DNA from: Thraustochytrium sp. TN22
Taxonomy: Eukaryota; Sar; Bigyra; Thraustochytrida; Thraustochytriidae
Direction of reading: 5' to 3'
Length of the DNA: 64,000 bases
Assembly: GCA_013306675.1 (NCBI GenBank)
Contig: JABLUY010000002.1
Span: 372,001 to 436,000 of the forward strand
The notes below the pieces were generated by a model that was given only the letters and a program-made list of their open reading frames with translations, was not told the origin of the DNA and made no database searches. Positions 31,101-39,193 of the stretch are shown one piece after another; position 1 is the stretch's first letter; every line of letters begins with the position of its first letter. The position numbers and the translations under genes are program-made.

Positions 31101-31654
31101 CGGCGCCCCTCGCGCAGCCCATCGCTGCGCTCGTGACCGGAACCGTGGACTGGCCCCGCGTACGCTCACTGCGCAGTGACCCGAGCGCGTACGTGGAGAC
31201 GCTGCTCATGCGCATGCGCAAGGTATGGGCGCACGTGCAGCGCGCGTGCGCTGAGGGCGCGCGTTTCCCTCTGGCGGCCATTCCCGCGGTGTGGGCGCGC
31301 GCCGTGGAGCACGTTTTTGACGAGCTCTTGGACGGCATCGCGCGCGTCCCAGCCTGCCCGACCGAGGCCCGCGCCCTCATGTCGCTCGACCTCCACGCTC
31401 TCGCTCGCGGTCTCGATGCCATCGCCCCTTGCAGCGATCCCGTCGCCGACCTCGCACGCCAGCGCGCCGACGACTACATCAAGGCCTTTTACTACGACCG
31501 CTTCAAGGACCTCCTCGAGTGGATTGCGCAGCACAGGCACCGCTATGACCGCTGGCAGCTCGAGCACCTCATCCGCACCGGCGTCGGCGCCGGCAAGGCA
31601 CCTGACCAAGTCGACTCCCTTCTCGTTCAAGCCCGCGACAAGCTTGACGAGTGA
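28139..31654 (+). CDS. VPS50: Syndetin, EARP endosomal tethering complex subunit VPS50
   Basis: 1171 residues from the ATG at 28139 (MATFFKDMFEPKRG); the upstream extension of the frame is repeat-derived. The N-terminal 130 residues are low complexity with polyAla and polySer tracts. From about 140 the VPS54/VPS50 N-terminal helical rod begins (FFDEDFEPLAFALE; ELLGIVQANHASLVTGARQVQQI). The middle has KLHSFERLLSLLELLARESEAFG and the adjoining SKTYSKDFYAHRAEALRGFL, typical of syndetin. The C-terminal domain ends with DDYIKAFYYDRFKDLLEWI, the hallmark YIKAYY motif of the family. Acidic and Ser-rich inserts (about 660-710 and 800-860) are lineage specific. VPS50 replaces VPS54 in the EARP complex, which tethers recycling endosomes. 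Confidence 0.88.
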   Translation: MATFFKDMFEPKRGEAPKKKKPGAATASASAGAATASEPAREPRRDVGSSGAAVAAELVLGSREHASLLRTFLSNHPSAAAAAAAAAAAESDGGSGRDAKISSSSSSSSSSRKSLGRSSSNGSVDSIRREAPDERFFDEDFEPLAFALEGYNGDESFLMERMSKFQEQADGVHHELLGIVQANHASLVTGARQVQQIDMELTRASINAKNARRRLRLARDNLVRGDLRVVGLYRRRARARRLLQTMESMQELVAQRSRVFREEERGDVPAAVSVCVSTMRELDARRAPLPLALQELRTNMGAALPTLRRRVDETLRRACAASQLDSEAYARTVHAYVALDSAMEDFLSPEQLARLESTRGSLVVNQQLDGVPGLAHRVQRVFVALVESCLREQMLALLRDAATVEAVAAGGGSAPAAERALARAQGLPLKEVCDMLPTRATVRPSFVRRVGAALAAICDLLRNYEAVAAWHATHADLEVAGATSDRQQRVRAHLAAAADSLAKNRRVVWGGVLSHIATVTKSPCARFPILKLHSFERLLSLLELLARESEAFGGETCLLEARAFVRETSKTYSKDFYAHRAEALRGFLQREHWHDLGVSLGSLGGAAGLVDRGATKLLLRSDSDADQAVFGGLLERDPEPSPATSERTNPFAALRLGSQGAEDEGAGAELDFGAAEEDEEDEEEAAAAVEKKARSRQEDADADADAVLTSTIVNCLAKDVGSTLVMMEHVPAIAADSFHNMCKLVWTYLYAVWSNYVPLAALVDIFDQAGSRRARALAQSRACMDRTRHALSLPTRTLHVAPPPPSAAGASSGGGRAAADGSFKAKLGRAQPDLRRRSAPQLSTSSTSHSGSIAAAAKVATPSLVPARFSSLTHACGEDDPAKDTVQLREAEDEALCTRIVAAQSTVLLMRILDEVRPRVEAALPAVERAQLAGEAYAELQQACKDVRGLVLQGVGASLADRDLAASAAAAAPTSRTAAAAAAAATATAPLAQPIAALVTGTVDWPRVRSLRSDPSAYVETLLMRMRKVWAHVQRACAEGARFPLAAIPAVWARAVEHVFDELLDGIARVPACPTEARALMSLDLHALARGLDAIAPCSDPVADLARQRADDYIKAFYYDRFKDLLEWIAQHRHRYDRWQLEHLIRTGVGAGKAPDQVDSLLVQARDKLDE

Positions 31655-31659
31655 AGAGA

Positions 31660-31704
31660 CAGAGAGAGAGAGAGCTTGGCCAAGACGAGGTTAGGCCGAG
31701 AGGC

Positions 31705-31745
<41 letters not shown>

Positions 31746-31749
31746 AGAG
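31660..31749. repeat. (GA)n microsatellite after VPS50
   Basis: Two GA-dinucleotide blocks (about 31660-31672 and 31709-31749) in the presumed 3' UTR or downstream spacer of VPS50. Confidence 0.9.
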
Positions 31750-31801
31750 CGTGGCCAAGGCTAGGCCAGCGAGGCCAACGAAGCGAAGCACACACGCCCA
31801 G

Positions 31802-31980
31802 CGCAGTGAGCTAGCTGCGCGAAGATGAAGGAGACGCAGTGAGCTGGCTGCGCGAAGATGAAGGAGACGCAGTGTGGGCTGGAAATCGATGCAGCGAGGC
31901 TGTCGCAGTTGCAGCCAGCAAAAGGGCTGCCCAAGCCAGTTAAGAGGCTGCTCAACCCAGTTAAGAGGCTGCTCAACCCC
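31802..31980. repeat. 33-bp and 21-bp tandem minisatellites
   Basis: A 33-bp unit beginning CAGTGAGCTAGCTGCGCG repeats from 31804 to about 31872 (two full copies plus a partial). A separate 21-bp unit, CCAGTTAAGAGGCTGCTCAAC, repeats twice at about 31936-31977. No coding role was seen. Confidence 0.85.
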
Positions 31981-32178
31981 AAAGGGCCAGCAATGAGGAG
32001 CACATGTTAGCGAGTGAAAACCAAATTCTACTGTTAGTTAGCCTATGCCTCAGAACAGGACGAGTGAGCTCCAGGCCAGGAAACCAAAAAGCTTGTCTCG
32101 AATCGACCGGGTCGCGCGCGACATGCAAGCCTCTGAGCAAACTCTCAAACTTCACGCTTCACAAAAAGAAGCCTTCGC

Positions 32179-32269
32179 TTCCCCCCGAGGGGATCGAACC
32201 CTCGACCATTTGATTGGTCATGCATTCGATGCATAAGAGTCAAACGCTCTACCGCTGAGCTAGGGAGGA
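32179..32269 (-). tRNA. tRNA-Lys(CUU) with intron, copy 1 (inverted)
   Basis: On the minus strand: acceptor TCCTCCC pairs with GGGGGGA, D arm GCTC-AGCGGTA-GAGC, anticodon stem TTTGA/TCAAA, T arm GAGGG-TTCGATC-CCCTC, discriminator A. The anticodon loop reads CTCTTA, giving anticodon CTT (Lys), and is interrupted after position 37 by about 19 nt (TGCATCGAATGCATGACCA). A T5 run follows downstream as the Pol III terminator. The exon bases are identical to those of copies 2-4. Confidence 0.93.
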
Positions 32270-32576
32270 TCGGGCCAGAGCCCATCGAATGGCGAAGCTA
32301 ATCGCCCTTTTCCCGCATTGATAGACCATTTCCTGGTGCCATTCATCTTTCATGTGAATCTCGTGAACGTCCCGCGGCGTGCATCAAGCGAGCTGAATCA
32401 GCTGATGTTCCTCTCATGCGCCCGCCCTGGGCTTAGCCTACAACCAGTGAACAGCAAGTGGCAGGCCCCCCTCAGGCCGTGCAAAGATGTATATAAACGT
32501 GAGGGCAGGAGGTGCAGGCAAGCAGGAATGCGGGAAACCGGTGATTCAGTTCGCCATTCGATGGGTTTAGGCCCTA

Positions 32577-32668
32577 TCCTCCCTAGCTCAGCGGTAGAGC
32601 GTTTGACTCTTATGCAATGCAAGGCATGACACATCAAATGGTCGAGGGTTCGATCCCCTCGGGGGGAA
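32577..32668 (+). tRNA. tRNA-Lys(CUU) with intron, copy 2
   Basis: Same cloverleaf as copy 1 with identical exons; anticodon CTT. The intron, about 20 nt after position 37 (TGCAATGCAAGGCATGACAC), differs from the other copies. A long T run (from about 32676) terminates transcription. Confidence 0.93.
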
Positions 32669-32958
32669 GCGCAAGCTTCTTTTTTTTTTTTCTGCACGGC
32701 TGCAGTCTGCATTCGTGGTCGGTACGTCTGCATCACTTTTTTCAAGCGCCGTCGTTCACTTCAAGCAGAGTAGGGCGCACAGGCATGTGGCCGGCTTGTT
32801 CGAACGCGCGCGTCCTTTTTGTCCTGTCCATTGACTGTTTCGTGGTCCTGCTGATCGCCGTGCATCTACTTACAGAATTATATAGGTGCCATCATCAACC
32901 GGTCTAACATCGCGGGAAACAGGTGATTCGATTCGCCACTCGATGGGCCTCGGCCCTA

Positions 32959-33050
32959 TCCTCCCTAGCTCAGCGGTAGAGCGTTTGACTCTTATGCGAT
33001 GCAAAGCATGACACATCAAATGGTCGAGGGTTCGATCCCCTCGGGGGGAA
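32959..33050 (+). tRNA. tRNA-Lys(CUU) with intron, copy 3
   Basis: Exons identical to copies 1, 2 and 4; the intron (TGCGATGCAAAGCATGACAC) is two changes away from copy 2. A Pol III T run follows at about 33062. Confidence 0.93.
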
Positions 33051-33365
33051 GCACAAGCTTCTTTTTTTTTTCTTCCTTTTCTGCACGGCTGCAGTCACGT
33101 CCGCAGTCGTGGTCGGTACGTCTGCATCTCTTTTTTCAATCGCCGTCGTTCACTTCAGGTAGAGTAGGGCTCAAAGGCATGCGGCCGGCTTCAAGTTGTG
33201 CGAAAGCGCGACGTCCTTTTTGTCCTGTCCACTGACTGTTCAAGTTTCTTAGTCCTGCTGATCGCCGTGCAAATGCGTACACGATGATATGATCGCCAAC
33301 ATCAACCGGCCTATCATCGCGGGAAACAGGAGATTAGCTTCTCCACTCGATGGGCCTTGGCCCTA

Positions 33366-33456
33366 TCCTCCCTAGCTCAGCGGTAGAGCGTTTGACTCTT
33401 ATGCATGCAATGCATGACCAATCAAATGGTCGAGGGTTCGATCCCCTCGGGGGGAA
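33366..33456 (+). tRNA. tRNA-Lys(CUU) with intron, copy 4
   Basis: Exons identical to the other three; the intron of about 19 nt (TGCATGCAATGCATGACCA) is closest to that of the inverted copy 1. A T run at about 33468 serves as terminator. Confidence 0.93.
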
Positions 33457-33480
33457 GCGGAAGCTTCTTTTTTTTTTGCC

Positions 33481-36028
33481 GTTGCCCTCGCGAGTCCCTT
33501 TGTTCCCTGTGGCGCCCCTGCGCGCCGCTTGCTGGGCAGCTGTGGCCGCTGGGCAGCGATAGACAGACTCTGGGCGACTCCGGAGACTTGAGAATCGCGG
33601 GTTCCGGTGGCCGGGGTGAGCCCGGCTAGGCCGTCTTCGTCATCAAATTGCTCCTCTTGCCAGCTGCTTTACGCTGCTTTGCCAGTACTGAGTGCGCTGC
33701 TTTGTCTTCCTCCAGCTCGGCTCGGGCTTCGTGCACACGCAGAGTCGGGGCCGCGTGGCGTATGGTATGGCGGGGTGTGCACGTGTTTTCGTATCCTGCA
33801 AGTGGTGGTCCAGCAGCTTCCGTCACGCTGATCATGACTGGGCCAGCCTGTGGCGACACTGGCAGTCCGAGGCCGGCGGCGGAGCGGCGGAGTCGCGTGG
33901 CGTAACGTTGTAGGATCGAGTTGACTGCGAGTGTGCGGCGGCGGCCGCGTGTGATCGCCCTCCTTCATCACTGCACTGTCACGGTCAGGCTCCCTCGCTC
34001 GCTTGTGCGACTCGCGACTGGCCTCTCGTCGTCGACGCACGCATCGGTGCTCGGCGGCTCCTGCGCTGGCGCCGGGCTCAATCTACGCCGGCCTGGTGGC
34101 AGCGTTGGCCACGGTGGGTGGGGCGCTCGCTAGCTAGCTTGTTGTTCGAGTTACTCACGGTTCCGCCTCGCCGCTGCCGTGGTTCGACTCTTAGCTGACG
34201 AGCTACTACGTCAGCGGAAGAAGCGGCTTTAAAGCCCGTTAGGCCGCCGTTCGACGCCGAGACGGCCCCAGAGGCAGGCTCCCGGGCCTCTCCTCTCAGG
34301 CTGAGATGTGTCATCAAGGCCAGGCTGTGCCCCTCTGAACTTGGCAGGCTGCAGCAGGCCGGTCGCGTCGCGTCACATCGGCCGTTCACCGTCAGAACGC
34401 GTGCTGGCTTGGCTGGCCGCCGCCCTCGCTCGCCGGGCGCGGCGAGCGCGGGCTTCGCTCCTAGGCTTCGCGGCGCGGTTGCGTGCGCGGCGCGCTGCGG
34501 CGCGGCGAGGGCGGCCTGCGAGCACGCGCTGGCCCAGCTCTTCAACAAGCACTTCAAGCTGTGTGTTTCGTGTGCCCACACCGCACTGCCAGGAGCGCCG
34601 CACCGGCCGCAAAGCCGCGACGGTCGGCGAGCAAGCGAGAAGCAGCGCAAATCGGCGCGGCAAGTGGAGCGCGCAGCGGGGGCCCACTGCCGGCGCCGGC
34701 CCGCAAGGGCCTGGCACGCCCCGCGAAGGGCGAGCTCGCGCGAGCTCCGGCGAGCTGCCGGCTTGGCCCGCAGCGCGCAGCAGCCCCCCGTGACGGAGCG
34801 CCCGCAGCGCCCGCAGCGCCCGCATGCCCGCCACGTGCCCGCGCCCTCCTGCGAGGGCCAACCGAGGGCGACCGCCTCGCGCCGCCGCCTCGCAGGCCGT
34901 CACAGGGGACGTAGTCCCGGGGTCCTGACGCTTCACCCGCCAGTGGACGAGGGGAACCGAAGTGCGCGCTGCGGGTTGGGCTGCGGGCCGTCTGCGGGGG
35001 TGCCTCGCGCCCCGGGTCGGGTCCCAGCGTGGCCTGCGAAGCGGACGCTTCCCTCGCAAGTGGGCGCGCGGCCGCGCAAGTGGCGGCGCTCGCGGCGGCC
35101 ACTTGCGGCGCCGCGCCGCAAGTCGCTCGCGGCCGCGCAAGCGCGGGGGCCGCGCGCACCCGACCCGGCGGCGTGCAACCGGCGGCGCCTCTGCGCGGCC
35201 GGTTCCGCCGAGGGAGGACAGCCGCGCGGAGGCGCCACTACTAGGTCCCAGCCAGCCTGCTCGCTCTCCGGCGGCGAGCGGGTCCGATTCCCCGGCGCTG
35301 CGGCGTTGGCGCGGCTGCGCGCCTGGCCGGCGCGCCTGCTCGCTCGCCGCCGCTCGCCTTCGCTCGCCGCGCCGCGCCGCGCCGCGCCGCGCCGCGCCGG
35401 CCGCTCCTCCCCCTCCCGCCCCCGTCGTGCGGCGCGCGAGTCGGGCGCGGCGCGGCCGTCTCGCTGTCCTCCTCCCGCCCGGTCGCTCCCTCCTCCCTCC
35501 TCCCCGCCCGCCCGCCCGCCCGCCTCAGCAGCTCAGCTCGCTCCCTCCCTCCCAGGCCGCAGGCAGTGACAGCTAGCTAACTTAACGCAACGACGGCGCG
35601 CACTGGCACGGGGCGGGCGGCGGCGGGGCGGCCAGGCGCCGCGCGCGGCAGACCCGACCTGCGAGCCGCGCGAGGCGAGCGCGGCGAGGCGGCAGGCAGG
35701 CAGGCAGGCAGGCAGGCAGGCGGGCGGGCAGCGAGCAGCAGCAGGCGCGGCCTCGGGCGGCGCGGCAGGCAGGCGGCAGGCGGCGGCCGGCCGGCGTGAC
35801 GCGGCGAGACGCACGCGACGCAGCGAGTGAGGCGGGAACCAGGGCTGAGGCGAGGAGGCCGAGCGAGAGCGCGCGCGAGAGAGAGCAAGAGCGCGGTGGG
35901 CGCGGACGCGCGCGGCGCGAGCGCGGCGCGGCGCGCGAGAGCGCGGGCGCCGCGCGAGCGCTAGTGAGGGCGGAGGGACCGCGGCGGCCGCGGCAGCGGC
36001 AGCGGCAGCGCGAGCGCGGACGGAGACC
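33481..36028. other. Very GC-rich spacer upstream of WNK
   Basis: About 2.5 kb without a supportable gene. The long open frames here (for example 34409-35569) are Arg/Ala/Pro low complexity in every frame, as expected from composition alone. Repeats include (GCGCC)n at 35368-35399 and (GGCA)n at about 35691-35722. CACTGTCACGGTC at 33974 matches the word seen at about 4939. The last several hundred bases are probably WNK promoter and 5' UTR. Confidence 0.55.
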
Positions 36029-37855
36029 ATGACGAGCGCGCTGTCCAGGTACGACTCGTCGTCGTCAGCGGCCTCGTCGCTGTCGGCGGCGTCCGAATCC
36101 TCCGGCAAGTCCGGCGGCTCGCACGCCGAAAAGTCACCGGATGGGCGCTTCGTGCGGTTCAACGAGCTCGTGGGCGAGGGCGCCTTCAAGCGCGTCTACC
36201 GCGCCTGGGACACGCGCCACGGCGTCGACGTGGCCTGGAACGCCATGCGCGTCGAGACGTGCAACTCGCGCGTCGAGCAGGAGATGCACATCCTCAGCAA
36301 CCTCGAGCACAACAACATCATCCGCTTCTACGGCTCCTGGGTCGACGAGCGCAGCGGTGCCGTGGTCTTCATCACGGAACTCATCTCCTCCGGCACGCTG
36401 CGCGACTTCGTGCAGGACCGCCCGGTCTGCCTCAACGTGCTCAAGCGCTGGTGCCGCGACATCCTGCAGGCGCTCGTCTACCTGCACGGCCACGCGCCCG
36501 CCATCATCCACCGCGACCTCAAGTGCGAGAACGTTTTCATCGACGGCTGCACGGGCGAGGTTCGCCTCGGCGACCTCGGCCTCGCCTCGTGGCGCCGCGA
36601 CGACCATCGCAAGCAGAGCTCGCTCGGCACACCAGAATACATGGCGCCCGAGATGTACGACGAGCACTACGACGAGAAGGTGGACGTCTACGCCTTTGGC
36701 ATGTGCGTGCTCGAGCTCCTCGTCAAGGAGGTCCCTTACGCGGAGTGCGACTCGGCCGCACAGATCTTCCGCAAGGTCACGCGCGGCCAGCAGCCTGCGG
36801 CCTTTGACCGAATCGTCTCGCCCGCGCTGCGCGACTTCATCGCGAGCTGCATTTGTGTGCCCGCTGCGGAGCGCCCCTCGGCTCGTGAGCTGCTCGAGTC
36901 GCCCTTTCTCCAGGATGACCCGGCGGACCGCGGCCTGGACTGCGCCAAGCTCGTGCTCCCGCCCTCGCCAGCAGAAGCCCTCGCGCCGCCCTCTGTACAC
37001 TCCTCCACCATTGCGCGGGCGCCGCCGCCGCAGCAGCCCCCCATGAGCTCCTCCTCCAACATCAACCTCAACAGCAACGAGGAGAAGGAGAAGGAAAAGG
37101 AGAAGGAGAAGGAGCTGACCATGGCGCCTTCGGCGCCCGCGGCCGTCGCGTCGCCGGCGCCGGTGCCGGTGCCGGCCTCCGCGGGGGAGGCCACGGAGAA
37201 GGACTCCGCGTCTGCCGGCTCCTCCAGCCACTCGCCACTCGCCTCGCCGCTCCCTCCGCTCGGCGCGGGCGCCGCACCCTCGCGACCTGACTCAGACTGG
37301 GTCTGCAGCGCTCACCCAAGCGCCACCGACCCGGACTGCATCGACGTTGATCTCAAGATTCGCATCGCCACGCCGGCCGCCGACGGCTCCAATCAGCCCG
37401 CCGGCTCTTCCATCGTGCGCATTGCCTTTGCCTTCTCGCTCAGCGAGGAGCCCGCCGAGACGGTGCGCGAGATGGTCAACGAGGGCTGCCTGCCCTCCAC
37501 CATGCCGGCCTCGGAGCTCCAGGTGCTCACCTCGCAGCTCGAGCACTTCCGCGCCAAGTTCTCTAGCGATGCCGCAACGCCCCACACGCGCTCCGTCTTT
37601 CGGGACCGTTCCTCGAGCTCCTCCTCGGTCGCCTCGGTCGACTCGCCGCCCCCTGGCGACTCAGACGAGGCGCTGCGCGAGGCGCTGCGCGAAGACCTGC
37701 GCCGCCAGGCCCGCCAGCGCCTCGCCGCGCACAAGGAGTCTCAGCGCAAGCGCTCGCAAGCCGAGGCTGCCATCCTCGAGCGCAAGCTCAACGCGCCCTT
37801 TGAGTCGCCGTACTTTATGCACGCCGCCAGGCCCACGGCACCCAACTGCCGATGA
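36029..37855 (+). CDS. WNK: WNK-family Ser/Thr protein kinase
   Basis: 608 residues, intronless. Kinase domain at about 41-297. It is a true WNK: the beta-3 lysine is replaced (VAWNAM, Asn71) and the ATP-binding lysine sits in the glycine loop (GEGAFKRVYRAWD, Lys54). The catalytic loop is HRDLKCENVF (Asp163), the metal site is DLG rather than DFG (Asp182), and the activation loop QSSLGTPEYMAPE keeps the WNK autophosphorylation serines. The region after the kinase is Ser/Pro-rich with a KEKEKEKE stretch. At about 435-500 lies an OSR1-C/PF2-like domain (VDLKIRIATP, FAFSLSEEPAETVREMV), as in animal and plant WNKs. WNKs sense chloride and crowding and control ion transport through SPAK/OSR1-type kinases. 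The domain pair makes the call secure. Confidence 0.93.
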   Translation: MTSALSRYDSSSSAASSLSAASESSGKSGGSHAEKSPDGRFVRFNELVGEGAFKRVYRAWDTRHGVDVAWNAMRVETCNSRVEQEMHILSNLEHNNIIRFYGSWVDERSGAVVFITELISSGTLRDFVQDRPVCLNVLKRWCRDILQALVYLHGHAPAIIHRDLKCENVFIDGCTGEVRLGDLGLASWRRDDHRKQSSLGTPEYMAPEMYDEHYDEKVDVYAFGMCVLELLVKEVPYAECDSAAQIFRKVTRGQQPAAFDRIVSPALRDFIASCICVPAAERPSARELLESPFLQDDPADRGLDCAKLVLPPSPAEALAPPSVHSSTIARAPPPQQPPMSSSSNINLNSNEEKEKEKEKEKELTMAPSAPAAVASPAPVPVPASAGEATEKDSASAGSSSHSPLASPLPPLGAGAAPSRPDSDWVCSAHPSATDPDCIDVDLKIRIATPAADGSNQPAGSSIVRIAFAFSLSEEPAETVREMVNEGCLPSTMPASELQVLTSQLEHFRAKFSSDAATPHTRSVFRDRSSSSSSVASVDSPPPGDSDEALREALREDLRRQARQRLAAHKESQRKRSQAEAAILERKLNAPFESPYFMHAARPTAPNCR

Positions 37856-39193
37856 TGAAGTCTCACTGCAAGCCAACCGGCACCGGCACGATGACTCTGG
37901 GTCACCACCGCCTTGGCTTGATCGCCCAAGCCAAGAGCGAATTGCAGCACAGCACCGCACCGCTCCGCGTGATGCTCTGCCGCATGATCATACTGTTTCA
38001 TATCCACGCCGCTACCACCGGCGGGCGTCGTCGTCGTCGTCGGCCTTGTCGTCCTCGTCCTCGTCCTCGTCCTCGTCGTCATCTGGCTGTCTTCCACGCC
38101 TTCACTACGCCGTAGTGCAAGGCCACGCACCCAGCCGTTGCTGGCAAATATGTCTATCTTAAAATTAACATGAACATGCCTTCACTTGCAGCTCAGCAAT
38201 CCTTTTGGGGAGACTACGAGCAGGTGGCTCGTCGACGAAGACCAGATGCTCGACAAGCCGAGGACGATGCGTTGCGCATCGTGGACAGCAAACAGATTTG
38301 TGGACCCAGAGGTGCGAGCGCCGACGCTGGCGGCTCCTACGCCAGTAGCGGGTAGATGCCACAAGCGCTGTCTCACTGGCAGGCCGCCTACCTGTCCGGG
38401 CCCGCAACCATGACCTTGACCGTGACCGTGACGCCGTGACGGGCCCGGAGTTTTAGACCTTTTAGACCTGGAAGGAAACCGGACTCTGAGTCTCTGACTC
38501 ACAGTCGGACTCGGACTCGGCCCGATGCCAGCGGCCTGATGCACACGTCCCCCAGGCCGCGGCTAAGTCGCGGGCCGCGGCTTGGGTGTCGCGGTCCGCA
38601 AGCAGCGGCAAGAAATCCAAAGCCATCGAGAGCTGTTCGCCCTGCGATGAGCTAGGCGGGTCACCTTGCCACCGTGACCGCGCCAGCTGCGCCCCAAAGC
38701 GGGCCACAGAAGACCCGAGCCGGGCTGCCGCGGGCTGCCCTCTCCCAACGAGGTGGGTGCCACAGAAGTAGCGCGGGAGATGGCTCGACAGCAGCGGAGG
38801 GTGTGCGGCGCTCGGCGTCCGAGCCTTCGCGGCGGTGAGTGGCAACAACGATGCTGCAGTGGCGGGTAACGCTGGGAGGCCAAGACCGTAGATCTCACGC
38901 CGCCGTGGCCGGGCCTGGCCGGTGCGGAGGTTGTGTCCGCGTGCAATGCCAGTCCCTGCTCTATCAGCGCAGCTGCGTGTCGGACCTGTCGGACGCCTGC
39001 TCAGTAGCCTAAACTTAGTGTCGGCCGTTCTCCCCCCCTGCGTGATCCTTGAATGCGTTCTCCGCTGGAGCCTGGCGGCGCGGCCTGGGTTGGCCCGTAC
39101 AGCCCGCTAGCGCGCTCGCAAGCGCAGTCCTGCAACGCGGACGTGCTCGCGCGTCTCTCTCTCACCCGCCGCTCCTTTTTCAGGTTGCCTCGC
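37856..39193. other. Spacer between WNK and the ARM-repeat gene
   Basis: About 1.3 kb with no supported gene. A (CGT/CCT)n stretch lies at about 38026-38083, GACCTTGACCGTGACCGTGACG at about 38412 and GACTCGGACTCGG at about 38508. Just before the next gene, TCCTTTTTCAG at 39173-39183 looks like a splice acceptor, so a 5' UTR intron is possible. Confidence 0.5.

Larger units (their letters stand above)
32525..33480 (+). repeat. Tandemly duplicated tRNA-Lys units
   Basis: Copies 2, 3 and 4 sit at spacings of 382 and 407 bp. They share flanks: GCGGGAAAC and CGATGGG before the tRNA, and after copies 2 and 3 TTCTGCACGGCTGCAGTC, GTGGTCGGTACGTCTGCATC and CGCCGTCGTTCACTTCA. The whole unit, not only the tRNA, was therefore duplicated; copy 4 lacks the downstream half. 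Part of the flank (CCATCGAATGGCGAA) also appears inverted beside copy 1. Confidence 0.85.

Noticed and set aside
34409-35569. 386-codon open frame upstream of WNK
   Set aside because: Arg/Ala/Pro low complexity, overlapped by similarly long frames on both strands; explained by base composition.
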